Positions 55,396-64,000 of a stretch of 64,000 nt of DNA are shown here, piece after piece. A program made the translations under genes and the position numbers. A model generated the notes under the pieces. It saw only the letters and a program-made list of their open reading frames with translations, made no database searches and had not been told where the DNA came from. Origin of the DNA: Linum tenue (Eukaryota > Streptophyta > Magnoliopsida > Malpighiales > Linaceae); contig CAMGYJ010000004.1 in the NCBI GenBank assembly GCA_946122785.1, positions 13,414,150 to 13,478,149 on the forward strand, read 5' to 3'. Numbering within the stretch: the first letter of the stretch is position 1; the number at the start of each line of letters is the position of its first letter.

Positions 55396-55518
55396 CTATT
55401 CACGAAGTAGTCATCACACGTAGGACCCGGGTTGACATTAAAACCCAAAGCCGTTATACTACGCTTTAGGAAGTGGTTACACTTGGCCATTTTCTAGAGT
55501 GACGGTAGAAGCGAGTCA
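55396..55518 (+). repeat. Truncated 3' LTR end of gypsy element 2
   Basis: It matches the last 120 bases of the 5' LTR, ending GCGAGTCA at 55518, directly abutting the copia integrase. Confidence 0.82.
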
Positions 55519-56092
55519 CCATGTTCACTACTTCTGCCCAGAATCTTCTCTCTAGTCCAGCATTAGAGAGCATGAACCGTGCTCTCTCCAACAATGTCTG
55601 GTTCATCCTTTCTGCAATGCCATTCAGCTGTGGTGTATCTCTCACAGTCCGATGACGGGCAATCCCTTCATCCTTGCAGAATTCGTTGAACTCAGAATTA
55701 CAGAACTCCAGACCATTGTCCGTTCGCAACTTCTTGATCTTCTTCCCGGTCTGATTCTCCACTAATGTCTTCCACTGCTTGAACTTTGTGAAAGCCTCAC
55801 TTTTCTGCTTCATCATGAAATCCAAGTAAATCTCTCGAATAATAATCAATAATAGACAGAAAATACTTCCTGCCTCCAATGGATTCAACTCGTGAAGGAC
55901 CCAACAGTCGGAGTGGAGGTAATCCAGTATCCCCTTCGTCCGGTGGATACCCTTCTTGGGAAACTTGCTGCGATGTAGCTTCCCAAACACACAATGCTCA
56001 CAGAATTCCAAATTCTGCACCTTGTGCCCGCAAAGAAGATCCCTCTTCGATAGAACTTGCATCACCCGTTCACTCATATGACCCAGTCTCAT
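55519..56092 (-). pseudogene. Copia element 2 integrase core
   Basis: The minus-strand frame has the zinc-binding HMRLGHMS...CEHCVFGK, the core with HSDCW (first Asp), LRTDNGLEF (second Asp) and TPQLNGIAERMNQTLLE (catalytic Glu), ending RFWAEVVNMV where the gypsy LTR begins. Stops separate it from the upstream protease region near 56093-56113. Confidence 0.84.
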
Positions 56093-56113
56093 GTGCTAGA
56101 GAGTGGTCATATC

Positions 56114-57349
56114 TTACTGATGAACCTTAGACGACGCAACTGCAGCAGAACCATACAACACAGACCCTTGTATTGCATACAACATCCCACGCTTCACACC
56201 CTTCAGCACCTTCCTTGAACCTTTGCAGACATACACAACTCCACCTTTTCCTTGGAAGCTGAAACCCTTGCTGTCGAGTAGACTCAAGGAGATCAGGTTC
56301 TTTGTCATTCGTGGAACATGCGTGACAACATTCACGGTACATAACAAACCATCATGTGCCCGAACCTTTATGGACCCGATTTCAACAACCTTGCAGACAG
56401 CTCCATTTGCCATGACCACGTTACCACCATCTATCTCCTTGTAGGTTGTGAAGCAATCCCTGTTTGGAGACATATGGTATGAGGCTGCAGTATCCAGAAA
56501 CCACACATCCCCACAATATGCCTTCTCATCTACAACCAAGGCGAGATCGTCTTCAGAACTGTTGTCCACTTCTGCCACGACAACTGAACCTTGTTTCTTT
56601 TGTTGCCCTCTTCTCCTGGGACAGTTGTACTTCCAATTCCCCACTTCCTTACAATTGTGACAATCATCACCTGACTGTAGACCAGGACCCTTGGAATTCT
56701 TGTTCGAATTCCCTTTACCAGATTTCTTATTTCCCTTTCCACCTGTAACAGCCAAACCTGACGCCTCACCACCTGTACCAGATCTGGATGCCTTATGCCT
56801 AATCTCTCTCGTATGAAGAGCAGAACCAATATCCTCCAACGAAACACTTTCTTTACAGGCAATAAAAGAATCAAAAAAATTCTCATATGAACTCGGCAAA
56901 GAAACCATCAGGATTAGGGCAGCATCCTCGTCATCAACTTGAACATCTATATTACGTAGATCCAATAAAATAGAGTTAAGTTGTTCGAGATGTTCCCTCA
57001 AAGGCGTACCTTCTTGCATCCTCAAGCTGAACAACCGTTGCTTGAGATGCAGCTTGTTGGTTAAGGACTTCGTCATATACAGACTCTCCAACTTTAACCA
57101 CAAGCCCGCGGCAGTCTTCTCAGCATCGATTTCAATGATGACATCATCAGACAACGATAGCATGATGGTCGAGTGGGCCTTCTCCCCCAGGGTATTCCAC
57201 TCATCTTCATCGACTGCTGCCTTCTTCTGTTTCGCAGACAGCGGCCCCTATAGCCCTTGATGTTTTAATAAAGCCTGCATCTTGATCTGCCATATAGCGA
57301 AGCTGTTCTTCCCCCTGAACTTTTCGATCTTCATGTTCACCGACGTCAT
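56114..57349 (-). pseudogene. Copia element 2 Gag and protease
   Basis: The start is the ATG at 57347-57349 (MTSVNMKIEKF). A TAG at 57248-57250 interrupts the frame, then 57163-56114 is open. Gag has SLYMTKSLTNKLHLKQRL and LREHLEQLNSILLDL. The zinc knuckle reads CHNCKEVGNWKYNC, with Asn in place of the conserved His. The protease motif is DTAAS where DTGAS is usual. Both changes would weaken or abolish function. Confidence 0.85.
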
Positions 57350-57389
57350 TCTTCTGAATCGAAAAACCCAAGCCTGATTTCCAGCCGCG

Positions 57390-57401
57390 GCTCTGATACC
57401 A
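57390..57401 (-). promoter_or_regulatory. Primer-binding site of copia element 2
   Basis: On the minus strand TGGTATCAGAGC lies two bases inside the LTR end, the standard initiator Met tRNA site. Confidence 0.92.
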
Positions 57402-57403
57402 CT

Positions 57404-57707
57404 TGTTATAAACGCGCTGCTACGGATCGAAAAATCGCTAGAATCGATAAAGCAAGAATACGAAAGCGAGAATCGAAAACACAGACACACGATTTACGTG
57501 GTTCACTAACACGATGTGTGTTAGCTAGTCCACGGGTGAGAGAGAGCCATTTTCACTATATCGAGGAGATTACAGATTACAGAGGAGTATGAGAAGTATT
57601 TATAGTACTTCTCCATGTGGGTCTAAACCTAATCCAATCTGGCCGGGCATCGAGACCTACGACTACCAGTCGTAGCGGCTGATAGTCCGATTCAAGTCAC
57701 ATCAACA
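57404..57707 (-). repeat. 5' LTR of copia element 2
   Basis: The LTR is 304 bp, minus-strand TGTTGATGTGAC...GTTTATAACA with TG...CA ends. A TATA box (CTATAAATAC on the minus strand) lies near 57599-57608. No partner 3' LTR is present in the window. Confidence 0.85.
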
Positions 57708-58415
57708 GCATCCTTAGGTTTGTGCATTTATGTGCTTAGCAACCTAGGGATTGTGCATAATTGTTCTTAGCACCCCCTAAGTTTGTGCATTTAGGTGCTA
57801 GTAATTTAATTTGCCACCTTAGCCTAGTTTAGAGAGGAAAATCCCCCTTTCAAGGGAGGCTCAATCGAGTTGGTTTCCTTTCCGCTTTCTAAGCAAGTCA
57901 AACTAGGTTGAGTTAGGGCAACCCTCAATATTGAGTTAAACAAGTCAATTAATCGTGCTTAAACCGTCCGACCTTAGAGTTGAGTGAGGGAGTAAGTCGA
58001 TTACCGATTGTCTAAACCGAGAGGGTCGAGTGACACGGCCTTTCATCATCACATCGGTTTAGCAATTGAGACTATCATCCCCGACCACATACGCTTTCCT
58101 ATACGGTTCACGATTAACGTGCCCAAGGAAATCGTTCCAATCCATAGAGCATGATAGCGGTTAGAGGGAAGCGACATCCGAGTGACTTTCCCACAAAAGA
58201 GTTTTCAAACCCAATCACCTTTGCTTTCTTTTATTTGCATTAGAAAACCTTTTAAACCAAAGTTTAGTTGCTAGATAATGATGTCAACACGGAAGTAGGG
58301 ATAGACGGACCGGCCCGGGTCGATATCTAAATACTTTCCATATACTGTACCCAATTAGAGTTTAAAAACTTGGGCTCTAATTGGGGTTTGATTGTTGTGT
58401 AGTTTCATCCGAGTT
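57708..58415 (+). repeat. 3' LTR of Athila-like element 1
   Basis: 57929-58415 is homologous to the 5' LTR at 41906-42394 (shared blocks such as GGACCGGCCCGGGTC and AACTTGGGCTCTAATTGGGG), and it is not followed by a primer site. The upstream part 57708-57928 is LTR sequence not present in the truncated 5' copy. It is separated from its element by the nested copia insertion. Confidence 0.75.
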
Positions 58416-58659
58416 AGTGGTGGCGAATTTATTTTTTTATTTTCGCTTTGGACTTTTCATTTGTTTTGATTATTTATTATATTTATTTTTCATTAAACCT
58501 TTCCATGTCAGCTGGCACGTCATTGCTAACTGTATTTTCTGTTAACTCCTAATGGAAAACTTAACGCTTGGTATGTAATTATCATATCAAAAAATGCATA
58601 ATATAAATAGCACTTTCGCTAAAGATTGGTATTTCTAGTGGTATTAGCCCTAAAAGTTA
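58416..58659. other. Unassigned AT-rich DNA
   Basis: No feature is recognised between the Athila LTR end and the next LTR-like sequence. Confidence 0.5.
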
Positions 58660-60074
58660 AGCAAATTATGAAATGATCATGCTGGGGAAAATAGGTGGAA
58701 CCTCTGCGTATGCATGCATGGATGGATAGTATTATATGTGTGGGGGAATCCGAGTTCTTTTAGCAAATGTTGATCGGTTCGTTGTTCTAAGAAATTAGGG
58801 TGCGTCAATAATGGTGTCAATAAGTCAAGGGGAATTTAACTTTAGTGACTAATTGATGGAATGCTGGGTACGATTGGTGCATGACAATGCATGATTCTAT
58901 GTGGATGTGGAAAGAAGTCAAACAAATGCTACGGGATGCTCCGGGGAAACTTTTGGGGATATCATGAAGTGTTGGCAGGTGTCAATTATCCAGTGGGGGC
59001 TGGATGAAACTAGTCAGGATGTCCGACAAAGTCAGTCATTTGAGAATTAAGGTGTGTGGTTAAAGGGGGCTAGAGTAGTTTTCATTATTAGTCTATGCAT
59101 TTACGTATATGTTATGCATTTAATTTATTCCTTATACGCTTCCACGTTTAGCTTAGTCATTTACGTGTAATCATTACTTTAAGTGTGCATAGCATCACGA
59201 AGTATCAGTAAACTAAGTTTCAAGGCATTCAAGTCTAAGCTGATTTGTGCAAGTTAATAAGTTGGGTCTTCCCATTGTGTGGGAGATCACCAAACTTTTC
59301 AAGTATGCAAGCATGTATGAGTTAATTACATCTCCCCGGGAGTGAGAGATTAAGATAAACAAGTTTAAGAAATATCAAGTTATTAAGTACGAATAAGTAA
59401 GAACACGTTTAATCCTTGCTTAGCTAGCTAGGCACGCGTTACATGATCCCCATTGTGTGGGTGTTTGCCTAAGATAAGCACAGTTTACACGTTCATGCTC
59501 CACATTGTGAGGATAGTCATGTTAGGAGATGTGTTAACAAGTTTTACCGGACTTTTGCGCTAGCTAAGTGGAGGACGGGGCCCCATTTTAAGATAAAATA
59601 GACAAGACACTTATAAAGTAAACAAGAACTATAAACTCAACAACTCCTACTAATGTACCTCATAATGTACCTAAAGTATCGCATGTGCATGGCTGTATGC
59701 ATGTGTACGATAATGAAATTTGGATGAGGACCGACCCCATCGCCCTCATTCAGGAAGTGTAGAAGCACAAGAGCATGCTTAGAAGTGCAGCAGTTAATGT
59801 CGAGGATCAATGGCTCTAAAAGACTCCAGTGTGAAGATTCTGATCTCGTGTATTTAGTAGGACTTGAGACTTGATGCAAATGTATTAAAAGTATTTATGA
59901 TTTCTTCATATGTAAGTTTCCAGCAAATTTTATTTGAATTTTGAAGTATTTATTAAAGCATATTATTGAAAAGTTTCTCGCTAATTTTTCTTGTCTTGTT
60001 GGTTCTCATTATGGTTAACAATTTAATAAGGGTATTTTAGTAATAGTAGTGCATGGCCGGACTAGGGTGTTACA
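58660..60074 (+). repeat. Probable gypsy LTR ending in GGCCGGACTAGGGTGTTACA
   Basis: The 3' terminus at 60053-60074 matches 38868-38890 and is a common end of plant chromovirus LTRs. The 5' limit is a guess. No internal region, primer site or second LTR was found, so it may be a solo LTR or a fragment. A 59637-59879 minus frame has no motif. Confidence 0.4.
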
Positions 60075-60092
60075 AGGGATACATAATTTAAA

Positions 60093-60589
60093 GGGTTATA
60101 GGTATAATATGCCCCTCTACTATGACGTTTTATCAAACATGCCCCTTTACTATTTTCTTACATCAAACATGCCCCTGCACTTTGACAAAATTATCAAACA
60201 TGCCCTTATGCTAAAATTTCAATTGAAAAAATCGTCAATCATGGTTGAACCGAGATTTAGACGACCCGGCATCGGCAAATGAGAGGGAAAATATCAGTTT
60301 TGCACCCCATTTTATTTCTCTGGGTCTCTTCAAAGTGAAATTATTTGAATTATTTGGCTATACAAAAGAACCAAAAAAATTCTAAAGTGAAATTATTAAA
60401 GATATTTTAGACATTTGTGTCGCCCAAACCAAAGTTCGGTGTTGGTTAACGGTTTTTGGATGAAAATTTTAACAGAAGTGTATGTTTGGTCATTTTTACA
60501 AAGTACAAGGGTATGTTTGATGTAAAAAATAGTAAAGGGGCATGTTTGATAAAACATCATAGTAGAGGAACATATTATACCTATAACCC
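60093..60589. mobile_element. Mutator-type MITE with long inverted repeats
   Basis: The element is 497 bp with terminal inverted repeats of about 130 bp (60093-60224 against 60459-60589), starting GGGTTATAGGTATAATATG. A perfect 9-bp direct repeat TAATTTAAA flanks it (60084-60092 and 60590-60598). The arms contain repeated ATCAAACATGCCCCT motifs. There is no coding capacity. A transcript would fold into a long hairpin. Confidence 0.88.
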
Positions 60590-60751
60590 TAATTTAAACA
60601 AAAGAAACTGTTGAATTGTGGCTATTTGTTTTTCGAATTACAAACTTTTCTCATCTGAAGAGAAAGGTAAAAGAATTAATCTATTTGGGAACATAATTTT
60701 GTCCATCCAAAATTGTCAAATTATTTAATCCCTTCCTCGAAACTACTAGCT

Positions 60752-61230
60752 ATTAATATGGTTAGAAGCTGTTGGAATGAATGAATGATTGAATCTTGAA
60801 ATGAGTGGAATTTAAATCTATGTGATCCTTGAATTGGTGTTTTGATTAATTTTTTATTTAGATTAATTTTTGTTTTACTTTTTTTTTTGGGTTCAAAATG
60901 TAAATGAAAAATGATAATAGGTGGAAATTATAAAATTTTGTAAGTGAAAGTTGCTGACTTGGCAGTGACGTGGCGCGTTGACCGTTAATCAACGCGTTTG
61001 ACCGTCCAATTTAACGGTCAAACAACGAGTTTGGCCAATTTCATTACTTTGATGTATAGTTTGGGCCAAAATGTTATAGACCGAAAAGATTGACCAAAAT
61101 ATTTATTATGGTCAAAGTTCAGACCATACAAATATATTAACCCTATTAATATGGTTAGAAGCTGTTTGAATGAATGAATCTTGAATGAGTGGAATTTAAA
61201 TCTATGTGATCCTTAAATTGGTGTGTTTTG
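60752..61230. repeat. 85-bp direct duplication flanking about 300 bp
   Basis: ATTAATATGGTTAGAAGCTG...GTGATCCTTGAATTGGTG at 60755-60845 recurs at 61145-61230 with small indels. The spacer holds CGTTGACCGTTAATCAACG-type inverted repeats (60978-61025). No gene is present. Confidence 0.75.
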
Positions 61231-61677
61231 GATAGACAATTTTAGATATGAAATTCGGTTAGTTGTGTATTTCCCAAAACGATGGGAATGACAACTCTCA
61301 AATGAAGATGAAGGAATTGGATTCTGACAATTATGAATTTTATCTATTTGATTTTGAATTTGCATACCTAAACAATAAAATTTGTTCTATTTGGTCACTG
61401 GATGAAACTAGAAACAACTACACTATATATATGGAATCCACGAAATTTATTCACCTTAATCAGAATCCCACAACTTGATTTATTCATGCCATTAATTTAA
61501 TTAAGGGATCCAGCAACCACTGTTATGGATCAAATGCTCCCATTTCTCTACAACGGAAAAAAAAAGCATGAGTTAGGTCGTGAGTGCTTCATAGTGGAAG
61601 CACCAACTACAGTTTGTTACAGTGTTTTTTTTTTTTTTCTGTAATCGTTTAATAGTGTTCTTTTCTCCGGGGAAAAT

Positions 61678-61713
<36 letters not shown>

Positions 61714-62640
61714 TTCCTGTTCCTCCTTTCTTTACGGGCGGGCTCGTTTCTTTTAGTGGTAGTGGTAATGCTTTTTATAGAACTTTTGTCCTTGCTCCTC
61801 GGCTTTCTTTCCACTGGAATCTGTATCATCCTCGTATAATATGATATAACTAAACTGATTATGTCGCAGGGCACAAATAACCAATAATCCATTAAGATTT
61901 GGACTTAAGAACTGGAAATTAGGCCTGAAAAGAAAGCAAACAAACAAACTGGATATGCGTTTTTATGATGTTATTATTCCTCGCTCTGTTGTCCGGGTGA
62001 CCAGATATGCATGCACTCACAATGGCATGCGTTCTATTATTCCGCCCGCGCAATATTTTACGCATATACGGGAAGTATAATGGGAAGTTTGGAAGAGACA
62101 CTTTGTTAAAAGAGAAAGCAGAGACAAGAGAGCTTTAAGGTAGATATAGCAATATCAATGACCATCTGCCAATCATACAACAGCAAATTAATTAATTCAA
62201 GTGACCACCTATACCATGATTAAGAAACATTCACTTATTCTAACAAAGAGGTTCAGTGATGACGATTCACAACGTAGATATAGATATTATATGGAGGGAG
62301 CGCCACTCTAGGAGATAAGGAAAACGACAGATCCCCCACCAACAGAGCAGCTGTTTTTCCTTTCTTCATTTACAAGGATTTCGATGTAACATTTCCTTCT
62401 GCTCTTTACTTTTATAAAGAATGATGCCTAATTTATTAAAGCAAACGAAATTAAAAAAAAATGTTGATGTGAATTGATTGCTATTGATCGAACTTGCCAA
62501 GTGATTCTCTACCAACTTAGATTTTTTTTCTTTTCCCGGAAAAATAAATTCAGTTCGTATCGGCATTTTGGACGCTGCGATTGAAATAGCGTTTCGGGCT
62601 ATATTTTCTCCTACTCCGCCCATTTGAATGAAGTTTAGCC
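61231..62640. other. Unassigned DNA with a (TTTC)n microsatellite
   Basis: Nine to ten CTTT units lie at about 61678-61714, after a T-run at 61626-61639. Other short frames show no domain. Confidence 0.6.
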
Positions 62641-62954
62641 ACTTAGATCATCTTTGATAGACCTTTTCATTCATGATTTATTCCAAAAATAATAGTCCTA
62701 CTATACAAATTCACACAATACCATACTTAAAAGTTAAAATTGATATTTCTCATAATACTAGAGCTTAGCCTGGTTCGCCAATGTGTCGAGCGATCTAAGT
62801 AGTAGTTTGCTTGACCCCTAAGTGATTTGCACAAGATCGCTACCAACCAAAGCGAACCAACCTCCATCTAGTCTAGATCAAGGCCAAATGAAGCGATCAA
62901 CCCAATTCCCTTATGACTCGAGCGATCTGGCCCCAAAAATTGCTAGGCACACTA

Positions 62955-63120
62955 GCGATATACACCTAACAAATGTTGAAACTTCAAAAAAAAACATAAC
63001 GATTATAGCATTTTTTTTATTCCGCATAACTGTTCGAGATCTTTGAAGTTTTGACGGATGAGATAACCGAAAAGCAAAGTTATGGTTGTTTGAAGTTTCG
63101 ACTAGTGTTAGGTGTAGATC
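62955..63120. repeat. Imperfect inverted repeat pair
   Basis: GATATACACCTAACAAATGTTGAAACTTC (from 62957) is the reverse complement, with mismatches, of GAAGTTTCGACTAGTGTTAGGTGTAGATC (to 63120). It lies just before the copia-like primer site and may be part of an LTR or a small MITE. Confidence 0.6.
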
Positions 63121-63126
63121 ACTTGT

Positions 63127-63138
63127 AGGTAGCAGAGC
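63127..63138 (+). promoter_or_regulatory. Degenerate copia primer-binding site
   Basis: AGGTAGCAGAGC matches TGGTATCAGAGC at 10 of 12 positions and lies about 100 bp before the copia gag remnant. Confidence 0.5.
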
Positions 63139-63204
63139 TAACATTACTCTAGGTTTTCACTACATTCACTAGGTCGTAATGATGTCTGGAGTACAAAATT
63201 CATT

Positions 63205-64000
63205 CACCGACAAGGACGCGATGCATGAGGCTCTATGATGACTGGATCTAATGGTGAAGGACTATGTTTTGTCTCATTCAATCAAGATGGTCCACATACA
63301 AAGACTATCACTTTTAGTAGTACCTATTATCTCATTTTAAATAAGAATATGTCTCAAATTATGGTCTGTGAGTCGTTCGATGGTACCAGTTATACGATTT
63401 GGAATATATATGTGCAATTCGTTCAAAAAAAAAAAGATTCAAAAATTAGGCTTCGTATATGTTTCAATTCCCATACCTGACCGGGATCCAGACCATTTTG
63501 GTTCATGGGATGTGAGAAATACTATGGTTCTATAATGGCTGCAGATTTCTATATAGAACAATAAAAAGATCTCAGAAAGATAAACCCCAACCCATAACAA
63601 TGTTATGCCATTATGGGATGAGAAGGAAAGCCATTTGGTCATCCAAACGCACAATAAATTACCAATATGTAAGATGAGATCAGTATGTGTAACCGACCAT
63701 CAATCAACACTATTCAATAGTGCAAGGTCTTTGAGATAAATAACTTGAGTTTAATCTTATTATACTATGTGCACCAGAAAATCCAAATCCTCATGAAGTT
63801 GGAACATTTGTTGAGAAGTAAGAGACACACAATCTTATTGGATTTATGGGTGTAATAAACATTGATTATGAAGTGATGAAGACTCGGCTTTGATGTGAAT
63901 GCCATTACCCACTATATCTGAGGCTATCGAAGGTATTTTAAAATATGAGCTAAAACTCAAAGGACATGCACTTATGGAGGGGGAAAAATCAATCTCTGGC
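63205..64000 (+). pseudogene. Copia gag remnant, running off the right edge
   Basis: The frame at 63235-63480 contains FDGTSYTIWN, the N-terminal pattern of copia Gag. Later segments in shifted frames read like FWFMGCEKYYGSIM and LIGFMGVINIDYEVMKTRL (near 63830-63890), corresponding to the FLMGLN..Y...R region. Many stops and frameshifts are present. The rest of the element would lie beyond 64000. Confidence 0.6.

Larger units (their letters stand above)
50975..55518 (+). mobile_element. Gypsy element 2 (gag-protease only), nested in copia element 2
   Basis: 5' LTR (about 50975-51872), primer site (51879-51897), gag, protease, an integrase C-terminal tail, a palindrome/TATA block, then the last 120 bases of an LTR (55396-55518). 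The last part matches 51750-51872 with a few mismatches, including GAAGTAGTCATCACACGTAGG against GGAGTAGTCATCACACTTAGG. Reverse transcriptase, RNase H, the integrase core, any ATHILA ORF and most of the 3' LTR are missing. No 5-bp target duplication was identified. Confidence 0.78.
49064..57707 (-). mobile_element. Ty1/copia element 2, minus strand, split by gypsy element 2
   Basis: Running from right to left: 5' LTR (57404-57707), primer site, gag, protease, integrase to 55519; gypsy element 2 inserted (50975-55518); then the rest of integrase, reverse transcriptase and RNase H down to 49064. RNase H stops at YCDSLSAI and the 3' LTR is missing, so the 3' end was deleted. The two integrase halves meet within the FWAE...NM / FLINRGPHTG stretch, supporting the split. 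Confidence 0.82.
41906..58415 (+). mobile_element. Athila-like Ty3/gypsy element 1, split by nested insertions
   Basis: The order is partial 5' LTR (41906-42394), primer site (42401-42418), gag, protease, a palindrome/TATA block, an ATHILA-type ORF and a 3' untranslated region to 49063. A nested copia element (49064-57707) follows, then the 3' LTR (57708-58415). Reverse transcriptase, RNase H and integrase are absent. The LTR divergence makes it clearly older than the copia element at 3836. The junction at 49063 is not clean, as the copia 3' end and probably some element 1 sequence are missing. Confidence 0.75.

Overview
The window looks like repeat-rich DNA from an angiosperm nuclear genome, most likely a eudicot and probably a heterochromatic or pericentromeric stretch. 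It is built almost entirely of transposable elements of plant types: Ty1/copia elements with an initiator-methionine tRNA primer site, Athila/Tat-like Ty3/gypsy elements with the TGGCGCCGTTGCCGGGGA-type primer site, a chromovirus-like gypsy, a Helitron, hAT and Mutator-like elements, LINE fragments and a SINE. I recognise no intact host gene, rRNA, tRNA or CRISPR. One 100-base assembly gap lies at 27587-27686. I cannot name the species.

Layout. 1-3500: unassigned DNA holding a SINE split by a 1,001-bp non-autonomous hAT element with a perfect 8-bp target duplication. 3836-9231: a young, nearly complete Ty1/copia element (390-bp LTRs differing at two sites) with one frameshift in integrase. 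9660-9749: a GA microsatellite. 9908-13282: a probable minus-strand Helitron carrying a fossil replication protein A gene. 13318-17670: two diverged copies of a 1.6-1.8 kb unit studded with short palindromic repeats. 18280-19915: a satellite-like array of about 142-bp units. 20049-20640: a 5'-truncated LINE. 20697-22691: a Mutator-like element with two internal minisatellites. 22857: a second Helitron-like end.

23280-41900: mosaic of decayed gypsy elements on both strands: a chromovirus-like fragment at 23280-24344 invaded by two Athila/Tat-type LTR copies, then the gap, further remnants with recognisable primer-binding and polypurine sites, a gag-protease remnant with an LTR at 34683-37025, a minus-strand relative of that LTR at 37960-38440, and the 3' part of another minus-strand element at 38888-41900.

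41906-58415: a three-level nest. An Athila-like element (plus strand) contains a copia element (minus strand, 5' LTR 57404-57707), whose integrase is in turn split by a second gypsy element (plus strand, 50975-55518). Both gypsy elements keep gag and protease but lack reverse transcriptase, RNase H and the integrase core, and both carry a palindrome-plus-TATA block after the polyprotein region. 58660-64000 holds a gypsy LTR end, a 497-bp Mutator-type MITE with 9-bp target duplication, and a decayed copia gag at the right edge.

The most unusual shared feature is that five different gypsy promoter regions each carry their own family-specific short palindromes upstream of a TATA box. Other points of interest are the palindromic 20-bp minisatellite blocks, the Helitron with its RPA fossil, and a strong excess of TAG among the nonsense codons of the dead gypsy elements.
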